Shown here in pieces: positions 36,894 to 46,837 of a DNA stretch of 64,000 nucleotides. Made by a program: the position numbers and the translations under genes. The DNA comes from Neobacillus sp. PS3-40 (GTDB taxonomy: Bacteria; Bacillota; Bacilli; Bacillales; Cytobacillaceae). A model generated the notes under the pieces. That model was not told where the DNA came from. It worked only from the letters and a program-made list of their open reading frames with translations, and ran no database searches. The DNA is taken from NCBI RefSeq assembly GCF_030915485.1, contig NZ_CP133266.1, forward strand, positions 1,798,001-1,862,000. Reading direction: 5' to 3'. Position 1 is the first letter of the stretch; each line of letters starts with the position of its first letter.

Positions 36894-37569
36894 ATCCGTA
36901 ATCACCTCTCTGCTCATCACGAGCAATTTTCCCACTTTCAATTGCAATAACGCGATGTTTAATTGTATTAACTATTTCTTTGTTATGGGTAGCCATAACA
37001 ATCGTTGTTCCTCTTGTATTAATCTCTTCAAAAATATTCATGATTTCCCATGATGTTTCTGGATCAAGGTTACCTGTAGGCTCATCAGCAATGACTACCT
37101 TTGGAGAGTTAACAATTGAGCGGGCAATAGAAACACGCTGCTGCTCACCACCTGAAAGCTCAGTCGGGAGCATTCTAGCCTTATGCTTTAAATTAACGAG
37201 ATCGAGAACTTCCATTACTCGTTTTTTTATATATTTAGGTTGGGCTTCAATAACCTCTAACGCAAACGCAATATTTTCAAAAACAGTTAACGTCGGTAGA
37301 AGCTTGAAATCTTGGAAAACCACACCTAGATTCCGCCTGAAAAGTGGAACCTTTTTCATTTTTAATTTTGCTAGATTAACACCGTTCATTGTAATTGTTC
37401 CTGAAGTTGGTGCTTCTTCGCGATACATCATTTTGATAAAAGTTGATTTCCCAGCACCACTCGGCCCAACTACATAAACAAATTCACCTTGTTCGATCTT
37501 AACATCTAACCCATTAATGGCTGTAACACCATTCGGGTATTTCTTGTAAACTCCCTGCATTTCTATCAT
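36883..37569 (-). CDS. ftsE: FtsE, ATPase subunit of the FtsEX complex
   Basis: 228 residues. ABC ATPase with Walker A GPSGAGKST, Q-loop VFQDFKLLP, signature LSGGEQQR, Walker B VVIADEPTGNLD and H-loop ATHNKE. The ATG at 37569 is preferred (TTAGGTGG 5 nt upstream) over a GTG three codons earlier that overlaps that site. Forms an operon with ftsX through an 11-nt overlap. Confidence 0.95.
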   Translation of the reverse strand: MIEMQGVYKKYPNGVTAINGLDVKIEQGEFVYVVGPSGAGKSTFIKMMYREEAPTSGTITMNGVNLAKLKMKKVPLFRRNLGVVFQDFKLLPTLTVFENIAFALEVIEAQPKYIKKRVMEVLDLVNLKHKARMLPTELSGGEQQRVSIARSIVNSPKVVIADEPTGNLDPETSWEIMNIFEEINTRGTTIVMATHNKEIVNTIKHRVIAIESGKIARDEQRGDYGYEG

Positions 37570-38035
37570 AAATACCACCTAATAGTTTGAGTTATCTTTA
37601 TTAGAAAATTCGACAATATTCAGTTCTTGGAAAAAATCCCTACGACAATCTGCACGGTTTCTCGCACTAATTCATTATAACACCATAAACCGACAAAAGG
37701 CGTGGAAAAAATATTACAGTTTCTTTTCAAGATAGACAAAATTCACCAAAATCCTACTTTATTATGGTTTGCAGATTCCGACATTTCCTATAATTGTTAG
37801 ATTAAGCAAAATTGTACTAGCGATTTTGAATGAGGATATTAAGTTTATTTTATGGTAAGTGGTATTTCCGTAGTTTTTTTTGCTAAAAAGGGAATTCTAA
37901 AGCGAATATATAAATAAGGGGAAAAATAAGTGATTCCGAGTGGCGTTAACAGACATTATTGTTTAACAGAGCCTTTTTTAAAGTAGTACTAACGGCCATC
38001 ATTACGCGAGTGCCCAAGAAACCAACGAAAATAAA
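37570..38035. other. Intergenic region upstream of ftsEX
   Basis: No gene seen. The first 200 bp presumably carry the ftsE promoter; no clear boxes were recognised. Confidence 0.4.
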
Positions 38036-38226
38036 ATAAGCGGAGATTTTTCGGTTAAATGCAGAATGGAGACCGTTTTCGGGGTGTATAAGCGTAGATT
38101 TTCCGGTTACGCAATGCAAAGTCCCCGATTTTCGCGGTTTTTGAGTCAATAGGCGGAAACTCTCCGTCTATTCAAGCTATTTTTAATCCAATTTTCTAAT
38201 TAAGAGAAATTTTTCCGTCTATTAAG
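38036..38226. repeat. Second cluster of GCGGAAA-TTTCCGTCTAT hairpin-like repeats
   Basis: Four degenerate copies beginning at about 38036, 38088, 38149 and 38200: ATAAGCGGAGATTTTTCGG, ATAAGCGTAGATTTTCCGG, ATAGGCGGAAACTCTCCG and AAGAGAAATTTTTCCGTC. Steps are about 50-61 bp. Same family as 23941-24127. Lies between the cccB terminator and ftsE. Confidence 0.6.
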
Positions 38227-38283
38227 AATTGGGACAGGTATCAAATATCAACATTTACCTTTAACAGGGCCATCAAAATAAAA

Positions 38284-38313
38284 AAAACGCTCTGCAGTGA
38301 ACAGAACGTTTTT
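38284..38313 (-). terminator. Terminator of cccB
   Basis: On the minus strand AACGTTCTG pairs with CAGAGCGTT, followed by eight T. Begins about 13 nt after the stop. Confidence 0.85.
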
Positions 38314-38325
38314 CTAATGTTTTAC

Positions 38326-38679
38326 TTATTTCTTAGCAGCTAACCAAGTAGCAACCTTGTCAGCGTCATCGCCAGAGATTAAGCCGGCAGGCATACCGCC
38401 TTCTTTACCATTTTTAAGAATGCCTAAGATTTGATCTTTTGAGTATTTAGAACCAACCTTTTGTAGGTTTGGTCCCACCGCACCTTGAAGATTATCCCCA
38501 TGACAGCTAGAGCATTTTTGTGACACAATCTTTTGAGCATCCCCTGCTGAAGCTGTTTCCGTAGTGGTGGTTTTTTCCTTACTTGTATCCTTCTTTGATG
38601 TATCAGAGGCACCACCACAGGCCGCAAGCCCCATTACAAGGGTAGTTCCCATAAGTAATGCTAGTAACTTTTTCTTCAT
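38326..38679 (-). CDS. cccB: Cytochrome c551 lipoprotein
   Basis: About 117 residues. Lipoprotein signal ending LAAC (about residue 21), a Ser/Thr/Lys linker, then a small class I cytochrome c domain with the heme motif CSSCH near 55 and methionine ligand in GGMPAGL. CccB is a one-electron carrier on the outside of the membrane in B. subtilis. The ATG at 38679 has AAAGGAG before it; an upstream frame start adds a nonstandard leader. It is the only single-heme cytochrome in the window and lies 6 kb from the multiheme cluster. Confidence 0.95.
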   Translation of the reverse strand: MKKKLLALLMGTTLVMGLAACGGASDTSKKDTSKEKTTTTETASAGDAQKIVSQKCSSCHGDNLQGAVGPNLQKVGSKYSKDQILGILKNGKEGGMPAGLISGDDADKVATWLAAKK

Positions 38680-38729
38680 AATTATTCTCCTTTCAGAAAA
38701 AAATTCCATCAGTTATTAGTATATCTAAA

Positions 38730-39596
38730 TTACGCTCGTTTAAAACCCTCACCATGTACTTCTGCAGCATCCATAACAATCACAAACGCAGTTGGGTCAA
38801 TGGATTTGACTAATTGTTTCAATTTTGTGAACTCTGTTTGATCGAATACACACATAAGAATAGGTCGTTCATTGTCAGTAAATCCGCCATATGCTGATAG
38901 TTTTGTCACACCACGGTCAATTTGATTCAAAATTCCTGACCGAACTTCATCCTGTTTACTAGTAATGATCATAGCCATTTTTGAACGACCAAACCCTACC
39001 TGTACGAGATCTATTGTTTTGCTTGTCACATACAAAGAAATTAACGCATACAAACCTCTCTCAATATCAAATACGAGTGCTGCCGTGATCACAATCAGCC
39101 CATCGATGAGGACAACACATGTCCCAAGTGTAAATCCTGCATATTTATGGATGATTTGCGCAGCAAGATCAGTTCCTCCTGTTGACGCCTTGCCTCTAAA
39201 AACAATTCCTAAGCCAAGTCCTACCCCGATTCCACCATAAAGTGATGCCAACAAAGCATTATGCGTCCATGGATCGATACTTTTTGTAAAAAAGACAACT
39301 AATGGCAAAAAGATCGTTCCAACTAACGTCTTAGCCCCAAATTGTTTTCCTAGAAAAATAATACCTGCAATAAATAACGGTATGTTAAAGGCCCACTGAA
39401 CAAAGGCAGGCTCCCAACCTACAGTCGTGTGCAAAATCGTACTAATCCCACTTACCCCACCTGAGGCAATTTTATTTGGAAGCAAAAAAACATTAAATGA
39501 AAAACCAATAATAGCTGACCCCAATAATATGTATAAGTACTCTACCGCCAATTCCGCCTTTGGATGCTGGATTGGTAGCTCCAGTGTTTTTTTCAT
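38730..39596 (-). CDS. yvjA: YitT/DUF2179 family membrane protein YvjA
   Basis: 288 residues. Five to six membrane segments (DUF161 core with GSAIIGFSFNVFLLPNKIASGGVSGIST in pieces near residues 31-60) and a cytoplasmic DUF2179 domain at about 215-285 (RGVTKLSAYGGFTDNERPILMCVFD). Transport function is suspected but not defined. Position between cccB and prfB matches B. subtilis yvjA. AAGGGG precedes the ATG. Confidence 0.9.
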   Translation of the reverse strand: MKKTLELPIQHPKAELAVEYLYILLGSAIIGFSFNVFLLPNKIASGGVSGISTILHTTVGWEPAFVQWAFNIPLFIAGIIFLGKQFGAKTLVGTIFLPLVVFFTKSIDPWTHNALLASLYGGIGVGLGLGIVFRGKASTGGTDLAAQIIHKYAGFTLGTCVVLIDGLIVITAALVFDIERGLYALISLYVTSKTIDLVQVGFGRSKMAMIITSKQDEVRSGILNQIDRGVTKLSAYGGFTDNERPILMCVFDQTEFTKLKQLVKSIDPTAFVIVMDAAEVHGEGFKRA

Positions 39597-39989
39597 ACAA
39601 CAATTCCCCTTAATTTTCTAATTCTCAATGACATTTTTAATTTACCGACAGTGAGTATAGCACGCTCATAATTTGCTGTAAATACCAATCAGTTGCCGCA
39701 TTAAAGGAATGAATTTGGCTTAGTTTCTGTAATTTAAGGTGATTTCATGAGTAGAGCAAGAAAAACATTGCAATTCATTTTTACGAATATCTGATTAGTT
39801 GCCTTTTTACAACCGATTTTGCCTGTTGAGGCGCAGTTCCGGTGATCGTTGTTACTGCGACCCCTCAATTTTTCTGTTGGCGGGCACAAAGTGTGTTTCT
39901 CTGATTCCCGCTACCTTCCTTATCGGCCAAACAGAGTTGATTTTGTCCCACCTTTCCATGCTATAATTGTCGAAAAGGAGGTGAAAAAA
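39597..39989. other. Intergenic region with an orphan terminator-like hairpin
   Basis: No protein gene supported. On the plus strand TTGAGGCGCAG (39826) and CTGCGACCCCTCAA form an imperfect stem with an 18-nt loop, then TTTTT to 39873. No plus-strand gene ends here, so it could close a small RNA. A TATAAT stands at 39961-39966 shortly before the coiled-coil gene, with only a poor -35. Confidence 0.45.
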
Positions 39990-40499
39990 TTGGAAGAGCT
40001 GTTAAAGCAAATGATGGGGCAAATGAATAAGCAGTTTGAAAAAATCGACCACCGATTTGAACAGATCGATCAACAGTTTGAAAAAATTGACCACCGATTT
40101 GAAAAGATTGACCAGCAGTTTAACCGGATCGATCAGCGGTTTGAAAAGGTTGACCAACAATTTGAAAAAATCGATCAGCAGTTTGATCGGATCCATCAAC
40201 GGTTTGAAAAGGTTGACCAGCAATTTGAAAAAATTGATCAGCGCTTTGATAAGGTTGACCAGCAGTTTGACAGGATCGATCAACGGTTCGACATTGTTGA
40301 GGTTAGGCTCGATGCAGTCGAGACAAGTATTGTATCTCTTAGAAAGACCGTTGAAAATAACGCGACCGAGTTTAGGAGCCATTTTAATCGTATTGAGGAA
40401 AAATTGGACGGGCATGATAAGATGTTTGAAATTATTGCAGATGAAATGAAATTTGACCTTAAACCACTTCGAAAGAAAATCGGCATTGACAAAAATTAA
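39990..40499 (+). CDS. Heptad-repeat coiled-coil protein
   Basis: About 169 residues. A TTG at 39990 preceded by AAAGGAGG at 8 nt is the start; the frame open upstream lacks a ribosome site. Residues about 14-110 are fourteen near-identical heptads of the form QFEKIDQ / RFEKVDQ, with F and I/V in core positions, so a long two- or more-stranded helix is expected. The DNA shows the same as a 21-bp tandem repeat. The C-terminus (about 110-169) is helical and ends KPLRKKIGIDKN. No membrane segment or signal. Function unknown; similar Bacillus proteins are annotated as DUF-type coiled coils. Confidence 0.82.
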   Translation: MEELLKQMMGQMNKQFEKIDHRFEQIDQQFEKIDHRFEKIDQQFNRIDQRFEKVDQQFEKIDQQFDRIHQRFEKVDQQFEKIDQRFDKVDQQFDRIDQRFDIVEVRLDAVETSIVSLRKTVENNATEFRSHFNRIEEKLDGHDKMFEIIADEMKFDLKPLRKKIGIDKN

Positions 40500-40590
40500 G
40501 CAAAACTAACAAGAATCACTTTAACCACAAAACACCTCTTAGTTATATCGCACCACCCACCACATCTCGGCAAACACATTCCAAAAAAAT

Positions 40591-40621
40591 AAGCCTTTGC
40601 CGACTAATTTGGCAAAGGCTA
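40591..40621 (-). terminator. Terminator of prfB
   Basis: AGCCTTTGCC / GGCAAAGGCT with a 9-nt loop, A/T-rich flank on both sides; ends 6 nt before the prfB stop. Confidence 0.88.
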
Positions 40622-40626
40622 CTTTA

Positions 40627-41728
40627 TTATTGTATTCTTGATCTCAAATAGGCATCAATAAACGGATCCAGTTCCCCGTCCATGACCGCATGCACATTTC
40701 CGATTTCCGTATTTGTACGGTGGTCCTTCACCATTGAATACGGGTGGAAAACGTAAGAACGGATTTGGCTACCCCATCCGATTTCCTTTTGTTCCCCGCG
40801 AATTTCTAAAAGCCGCTTCTCTTTTTCTTCAATTTCCCGTTGATACAACTTTGACTTAAGCATTTTCATTGCATGCTCACGGTTTTTAATCTGTGAACGT
40901 TCGCTCTGGCACGTAACAACGATTCCCGTTGGAATGTGGGTAATTCGTATAGCCGAATCAGTTTTGTTAATATGCTGTCCACCTGCACCACTAGCTCGGT
41001 ACGTATCCACTTTTAGATCTTCCGAGCGGATATCGATTTCAATTTCATCATTAAATTCAGGCATTACTTCACACGATACGAACGAAGTATGACGGCGACC
41101 TGAAGCATCAAAAGGTGAAATTCGAACAAGGCGGTGCACTCCTTTTTCCGCTTTTAAATAGCCGTATGCGTTGTGGCCCCTAATCCCCAAAGTGACACTT
41201 TTAATACCAGCTTCATCACCTGCTAAGTAATCCAAGGTCTCCACTTTGAAGCCGCGCTTCTCTGCCCAGCGTGTATACATGCGAAGCAGCATCGAACCCC
41301 AGTCCTGTGACTCTGTTCCGCCAGCCCCAGGATGTAACTCTAATATTGCATTATTTTTATCATATGGCTCGCTTAAAAGCTGCTCTAATTCAAATTGATC
41401 AAGGCGTGCAGTCAATTGAAGGAGCTCATCCTCTAACTCCGCCTGTAACTCAGCATCGCTTTCCTCTTTGACAAGCTCATATGTTAATTCAAGATTTTCA
41501 AACGTTTCAAACATATCATAAAAAACATGTACTTGATCTTTTAAAGCATTTGATTCACTGATGACCATCTGTGCAGCATTTTGGTCATTCCAGAAATCAG
41601 GATGCTGCATCTCATCATCCAAGCTCGCAATCTTTGCCTCTTTATTTTCTAGGTCAAAGAGACCCCCTAAAGCCCGCTAAACGTTTAGCTGTTTTTTCAA
41701 GTTCATTCCGAATCTCTGCTAATTCCAT
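40627..41728 (-). CDS. prfB: Peptide chain release factor 2, with programmed +1 frameshift
   Basis: RF2 releases peptides at UGA and UAA. It starts at the ATG at 41728 ([20 protein letters not shown]), reads to AGGGGGTCTCTTTGAC, where the in-frame UGA lies at 41656-41654, then slips +1 at CTTT and continues ([17 protein letters not shown]) to 40627. The result is 366 residues, the standard length. Seen: the internal Shine-Dalgarno AGGGGG before CTT-TGA, the SPF anticodon-like tripeptide (RISPFDASG), and catalytic GGQ ([13 protein letters not shown]). The slip is the classical autoregulation by RF2 level. Confidence 0.96.
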
Positions 41729-41925
41729 ATTATTCACCTCTGGTAAAATTAAAAAGCTTTTTCCGTAGTATATTCATTCATCATTTGTTAGTCCTAATCC
41801 ATTATAACGAAACAGTGCGTCGAAATTCAAAGTTTGGGACATTTATATATTTACTGTAGTAAATTTCGGAACCCTCTGGTAAACCACTATTGTAAAAAAA
41901 CACATCCTGCCACCAATCCCAAACA

Positions 41926-41951
41926 AAAAGAAAACCGGCACACAAGCCGGT
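41926..41951 (-). terminator. Terminator of secA
   Basis: On the minus strand ACCGGC pairs with GCCGGT across a 7-nt loop, followed by TTTTCTTTTT, about 20 nt after the stop. Confidence 0.85.
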
Positions 41952-41970
41952 CCTCCAATCCATTCAAAAA

Positions 41971-44484
41971 TTATTTCCCTGCCCCATGACAGTTTTTGTA
42001 TTTCTTGCCGCTTCCACAGCTACATGGATCGTTGCGGCCGATGGTGTCTTTTTTCACAACTGGCTTTTTCTTGACTGTTTCGCCGTCTTCTTTCGGGTTC
42101 ACCGCTTCACCTTTGGCCACTTCTTGGCGCTCAAGGTTGTTGCGGATTTCAGCCTTCATGATGTACAACGATGCTTCTTCTTCAATCGAGGTAATCATTG
42201 ATTCGAACATAGCGAAGCCTTCATGCTGGTATTCACGAAGCGGATCTGTTTGTCCGTATGCGCGCAAGTGGATGCCGTCGCGGAGCTGGTCCATGGTATC
42301 AATATGATCAATCCATTTAGAATCGACGGAACGAAGCACAATAACTTTTTCAAATTCACGCATTTGTTCTGATGAAAGTACATGTTCTTTTTCATCGTAA
42401 CGTTCTTTTACTTTTGCAAAAATAGTGTCCGTAATTTCCTCTGGATCCTTGCCCTTTAGATCGTCGACGTTAATATCGCCTTCACGAAGGAGAGTTGCAT
42501 GAGTGAAATCGACAATTGCTGGCAGATTCCATTCTTCTTCATCCTCATTCCTTGAGGCATGTGCATCAACATTGCGTCCAATCGTGCCGATAATCATTTT
42601 TTCAACAATCTCACGAAGGTTTTCAGACTCGAGTACCTCGTCGCGCTGTTTGTAAATAATTTCGCGCTGCTGGCGAAGAACATCGTCATATTGCAAGAGT
42701 TGCTTACGAGCATCGAAGTTGTTACCCTCAACACGTTTTTGCGCAGATTCAACCGCTTTTGATACCATTTTACTTTGGATTGGCTGGGTATCATCCATTC
42801 CCAAACGCTCCATCATTGATTTCATGTTGTCAGAACCGAAGCGGCGCATCAATTCATCTTCCATAGATAGATAAAATTGTGTTACCCCTGGGTCCCCTTG
42901 ACGTCCAGAACGTCCACGGAGCTGGTTATCGATCCGTCGACTTTCATGGCGCTCAGTACCGATAACAGCAAGCCCGCCTACATCGGTTACACCTTGACCA
43001 AGCTTGATATCTGTACCACGACCGGCCATGTTGGTAGCAATCGTAACAGAACCAGGTTGCCCGGCTTCAGCGATGATTTCTGCTTCACGTCCATGGTTTT
43101 TCGCGTTCAAGACATTATGGCGAATCCCTTTTTTCGTTAAATATTTTGAGATCAATTCGGATGTTTCAATCGCAACTGTACCAACAAGGACTGGTTGACC
43201 ATTTTTATTACGTTCTGCGATATCTTCGACAACGGCTCTAAATTTACCATCCATCGAAGAGTAAATTAAATCGGGACGGTCATCACGGATAATCGGCATA
43301 TTCGTTGGAATCACGATAACATTCATGTTATAGATATTACGGAATTCTTCTTCTTCCGTTTTAGCTGTACCAGTCATACCAGATAATTTTTTATACATAC
43401 GGAAGTAGTTCTGGAACGTGATCGTTGCCATCGTCATACTTTCGTTTTGAACATCAAGGCCTTCTTTTGCCTCAATTGCTTGGTGCAAACCTTCACTGTA
43501 GCGGCGGCCCTTCATCAAACGTCCAGTAAACTGGTCAACGATGATAATTTCGCCTTCCTGCACAACGTAGTCGACATCGAGATGCATGCTGACATTGGCC
43601 TTCAACGCTTGGTTAATATGATGGTTTAATGAAACATGTGACATATCAAAAAGATTATCAATACCAAATGCACGCTCAGCCTTGGTAATCCCTTGCTCCG
43701 TCAGCATAACACCTTTTGTTTTTTCATCATACGTATAGTCCTGTTCCTTTGTAAGGGTGCGGACAAACGCATTTGCCTGAATATAAAGTGTGGTCGATTT
43801 TTCAGCAGTACCCGAAATAATCAACGGTGTACGCGCTTCGTCGATTAGAATCGAGTCAACCTCGTCAATTACTGCAAAAAAGAGCGGGCGTTGTACCTTT
43901 TGTTCCTTATATAAGACCATGTTGTCACGTAAATAATCAAAACCGAATTCGTTGTTCGTACCATAGGTAATATCCTGTGCGTATGCTTCCTGCTTTTCTT
44001 CCTTTGTCATGCTGTTTAAATTCAAGCCAACTGTTAGGCCTAAAAATTGATACAGCTCACCCATTTCAGTTGCGTCACGGCTTGCCAAATATTCATTGAC
44101 AGTAACAACGTGAACACCTTTTCCAGAAATGGCATTCAGATAAACGGGCATTGTCGCTGTTAGCGTTTTACCTTCACCCGTTTTCATCTCGGAAATGTTA
44201 CCTTCATGGAGTGAAACACCCCCCATTAGCTGAACATGGTACGGATACAAGCCAAGTACACGGCGCGAACCTTCGCGGACAACCGCAAATGCCTCAGGGA
44301 GCAAGTCGTCAAGTGTTTCCCCTTTTTGATAGCGTTCTTTAAACTCTTCTGTTTTTTCACGAAGCTGGTCATCTGTTAATTTTTCTGTTTCAGCCGCAAG
44401 TGCATCCACTTGATCAGCAAGCTTTTCCAAGCGCTTTAATTCACGTTTGTTCAAATCAAATACTTTATTTAAAATCCCAATCAC
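41971..44484 (-). CDS. secA: Preprotein translocase ATPase SecA
   Basis: 837 residues, full length. SecA drives unfolded precursors through SecYEG; every c-type cytochrome in this window needs it. Walker A MKTGEGKT near residue 102, [13 protein letters not shown] near 207, helicase motifs GRGTDI and [13 protein letters not shown] near 490-530, and a C-terminal zinc motif [13 protein letters not shown]. The start is GTG with AAGGAG upstream. In B. subtilis hpf precedes secA; here hpf is absent and the cytochrome cluster begins. Confidence 0.98.
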   Translation of the reverse strand: MIGILNKVFDLNKRELKRLEKLADQVDALAAETEKLTDDQLREKTEEFKERYQKGETLDDLLPEAFAVVREGSRRVLGLYPYHVQLMGGVSLHEGNISEMKTGEGKTLTATMPVYLNAISGKGVHVVTVNEYLASRDATEMGELYQFLGLTVGLNLNSMTKEEKQEAYAQDITYGTNNEFGFDYLRDNMVLYKEQKVQRPLFFAVIDEVDSILIDEARTPLIISGTAEKSTTLYIQANAFVRTLTKEQDYTYDEKTKGVMLTEQGITKAERAFGIDNLFDMSHVSLNHHINQALKANVSMHLDVDYVVQEGEIIIVDQFTGRLMKGRRYSEGLHQAIEAKEGLDVQNESMTMATITFQNYFRMYKKLSGMTGTAKTEEEEFRNIYNMNVIVIPTNMPIIRDDRPDLIYSSMDGKFRAVVEDIAERNKNGQPVLVGTVAIETSELISKYLTKKGIRHNVLNAKNHGREAEIIAEAGQPGSVTIATNMAGRGTDIKLGQGVTDVGGLAVIGTERHESRRIDNQLRGRSGRQGDPGVTQFYLSMEDELMRRFGSDNMKSMMERLGMDDTQPIQSKMVSKAVESAQKRVEGNNFDARKQLLQYDDVLRQQREIIYKQRDEVLESENLREIVEKMIIGTIGRNVDAHASRNEDEEEWNLPAIVDFTHATLLREGDINVDDLKGKDPEEITDTIFAKVKERYDEKEHVLSSEQMREFEKVIVLRSVDSKWIDHIDTMDQLRDGIHLRAYGQTDPLREYQHEGFAMFESMITSIEEEASLYIMKAEIRNNLERQEVAKGEAVNPKEDGETVKKKPVVKKDTIGRNDPCSCGSGKKYKNCHGAGK

Positions 44485-45032
44485 GATGAACGCTCCTTTT
44501 TATCGAGACTTTCTAAGAAAAGCGCAAGCTCCCCGCCAACGCATGCGGTCCTAATTTTTGACTTCACCAAAGGACCAAAACGATTTAGGGTGGACTGGGG
44601 GCTAAAGCTAAACAATTCTCAAAGTTCAAGATTTAAATTCTAATAAAAAACTCTTCAATGAAAAAAGATTCGCTTTTTAAAGGCAGAATCCTCTCATAAT
44701 CATTCGATAATTTCTTTAACCATCTTACCACTTCCGCTATACAGTGACAACATTTGCAAAAAGCAGGAGCAAACTATGGCGAAAATGATTATTTTAAAAT
44801 CTATGAAAAATTAATTGAAAAATAGTTTCACTAAAAAACTGAGGAAACCTATACATAATCCGCAAAAATAGGTACTTAAAACAGTTCCTATCATACTAAC
44901 ATTTTTAACAAAACTTTTACAAATCAAACTTAATTGGCAAAATAATATTCAACATTAGTACAAGCTATCAGTCATATAGTAATTATAGTATGAATTTTCT
45001 TTTACAAACCCTATTCAGAAAGGGGGAGAAAA
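44485..45032. other. Intergenic region between secA and the cytochrome cluster
   Basis: No gene seen. A GC-richer patch at about 44520-44620 (AAGCGCAAGCTCCCC, CGCATGCGG) resembles dispersed Bacillaceae repeats. The 200 bp before 45033 are AT-rich; no consensus promoter was recognised. secA and the first cytochrome are divergent. Confidence 0.45.
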
Positions 45033-46325
45033 TTGCGCAGACTCTGGCGAAAGCCCAGTAAAATAGATTGGAAAAATCCAGTTAACAAGTGGAAACTACT
45101 TATCGGTGTTCTAGTGGGGTTAATGGTTGTTTTTGGTAGTGGATACGGAGTTCTATCTTTTACAAATTCGTCAATATTTTGTGCCAGTTGTCATGAAATG
45201 GCACCAGAATACGCAACCTACACAGCCAGCACTCATAATCGGATCAGCTGTGTTCAGTGTCACATCAAGCCTGGATTCACCAATGTGATCACACACAAAA
45301 TAAATTCCATGAAAGAAGTATATTATCATGTTACCAACGTGCCAGGACAAATAGTGCAAACAGAAAAAGAAGTAATTACAAATCAAAACTGTTTACGGTG
45401 CCATTCGAAAAATCGCCTAGTCACAGCATCTGGGGACTTGAAGGTTAACCATAATGGCCATATTGAAAAAAATATCCCCTGTATCACCTGTCACTCTGGT
45501 GTTGTACATTCGAAAATGGCTGCTCGCGGGCTAAACATAAATGAATATTTAGGATACTGGACAAAAGCAAATACGAAAAAAGTAATAGCAGAGAAATATT
45601 TACGACCCAGTATGGGAATATGTATCGATTGTCACATTAAAGTAAACAAAGGAGAAAAACCTTGGAAAGATATAGCGTACAGCGTACCATCCAATCCAGA
45701 AAAGGTGAAAAAGGAAAACAATAGTTTGGCTGAAGTCTCACTTACAGAAGTGGCAGAAAGCAAGGATTTAGAAATAGAAAAAGACCAAGAAACACAACGA
45801 ATCGTTTTCCAAACAATCGCCAAGCAAAAAACAAATGTCAAATTATCAATGAAATGCAAAACCTGCCACAAAAAAATAAATGTGCCTAACTCACATAAAA
45901 ATAATGATTGGGGCTTTAACCATGGCAGTAACATTGCTATAAAAAGGTTAGAGCAATGCCTTAACTGCCACCAGGATTCTAATTGGATAAATAAAATACA
46001 AAAAGCCGATATCGTTTCATTATTTATTATGGATAACCAAAAAGTGAAAAATAAAACAAACTTAATAAATCAAGTCAGAAACAATCAATTTTGCAGCAGT
46101 TGTCATACCACCTACCCACCTAGCCATGCTAGTGGTGGTCTATGGATCGAGGGCCATGCTTGGGCGTCAAATAATGATGAAGATAAATTGAAATGCTATG
46201 TTTGCCATAACAATAAAAAAATGCAAATTGGAAAAAGATATACCAAAGCTCCCTCCGATTTATATTGTGAATACTGTCACAAAAATGGGTTCAGTGGAAT
46301 TCTAAATGGGAGAATTGGAGATTAG
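45033..46325 (+). CDS. Membrane-anchored decaheme cytochrome c, NapC/NirT-like N-terminus (copy 1)
   Basis: 430 residues with ten CXXCH motifs. An N-terminal helix (about residues 22-45) anchors it; the first heme site CASCHEM carries the CXXCHXM form of NapC/NrfH quinol dehydrogenases, followed by CVQCH, CLRCH and CITCH, then CIDCH. Five hemes lie in residues about 50-205; an acidic, variable hinge of about 50 residues follows; five more (CKTCH, CLNCH, CSSCH, CYVCH, CEYCH) fill 275-420. It likely takes electrons from menaquinol outside the membrane. TTG start with AAGGGGG upstream. Single-gene unit with its own terminator. Most divergent of the four paralogues with copy 3. Confidence 0.9.
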   Translation: MRRLWRKPSKIDWKNPVNKWKLLIGVLVGLMVVFGSGYGVLSFTNSSIFCASCHEMAPEYATYTASTHNRISCVQCHIKPGFTNVITHKINSMKEVYYHVTNVPGQIVQTEKEVITNQNCLRCHSKNRLVTASGDLKVNHNGHIEKNIPCITCHSGVVHSKMAARGLNINEYLGYWTKANTKKVIAEKYLRPSMGICIDCHIKVNKGEKPWKDIAYSVPSNPEKVKKENNSLAEVSLTEVAESKDLEIEKDQETQRIVFQTIAKQKTNVKLSMKCKTCHKKINVPNSHKNNDWGFNHGSNIAIKRLEQCLNCHQDSNWINKIQKADIVSLFIMDNQKVKNKTNLINQVRNNQFCSSCHTTYPPSHASGGLWIEGHAWASNNDEDKLKCYVCHNNKKMQIGKRYTKAPSDLYCEYCHKNGFSGILNGRIGD

Positions 46326-46474
46326 CTACATTTAATGGGCTTTTCGTAAATATTATTGTTTTTTAACCTCCTTTTTGTTTTTTGAGATATTTACTACCGA
46401 AAAGTTACAATGTTCTGATGAAAATTCAATGATATTAATGAAAGATGCGTTCTTACTGCAAAAAAAGGGATATA

Positions 46475-46588
46475 TATCGGAAGAGTTTATTTTTATCAGC
46501 GAAAAATACTAATATATCGGCGAAAAACTTATTTTATCAGCGAAAATTAGTGATATTTCTGCGAAAAATCCATTTTATCAGCGAAACG
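46475..46588. repeat. 20-21 bp phased repeat array (TATCAGCGAAAAA type)
   Basis: Six copies of a core like TATCAGCGAAAAA or TATCGGCGAAAAA start at 46475, 46494, 46515, 46535, 46556 and 46576; steps 19, 21, 20, 21, 20 bp. The linker is variable and AT-rich. Located 150-260 bp after the copy-1 cytochrome gene and before its terminator. Confidence 0.65.
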
Positions 46589-46645
46589 AAAAAATAAGGG
46601 AGATAGCAACAATCTTTTAGAAAACATCCTATTTAAAAAAAGAAA

Positions 46646-46690
46646 AGAGCTGCTAAAAGGACCATTAAACTAGCAGCTCTAACTGTTTTC
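46646..46690 (+). terminator. Terminator after decaheme copy 1
   Basis: AGAGCTGCTA / TAGCAGCTCT stem with a 15-nt loop, followed by AACTGTTTTCC; the T run is weak but the stem is strong. It lies 320 bp after the stop, beyond the repeat array. Confidence 0.65.
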
Positions 46691-46837
46691 CTCGCCCCTC
46701 CGTATTCCATATCTCCACACTATTTTACGAAAAAGAACGAATAAAGTGTTCTTCATAAATAATACATTAGTGTAGACATACCACTAATTTCGCACAAATG
46801 GGAGGTTGTAAGATTTAAGAAAAGAGAGGGTGACAAA

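Noticed and set aside
37946-38149. Minus-strand open frame in the ftsE-cccB gap
   Set aside because: It runs through the CGGAAA repeat cluster and has no ribosome site.
40002-40415. Open frame antisense to the heptad-repeat gene
   Set aside because: A shadow of the 21-bp repeat; only the plus-strand frame has a ribosome site and amphipathic heptads.
40627-41728. prfB as a broken gene
   Set aside because: The in-frame UGA sits in the canonical AGGGGGTNTCTTTGAC-type programmed frameshift site.
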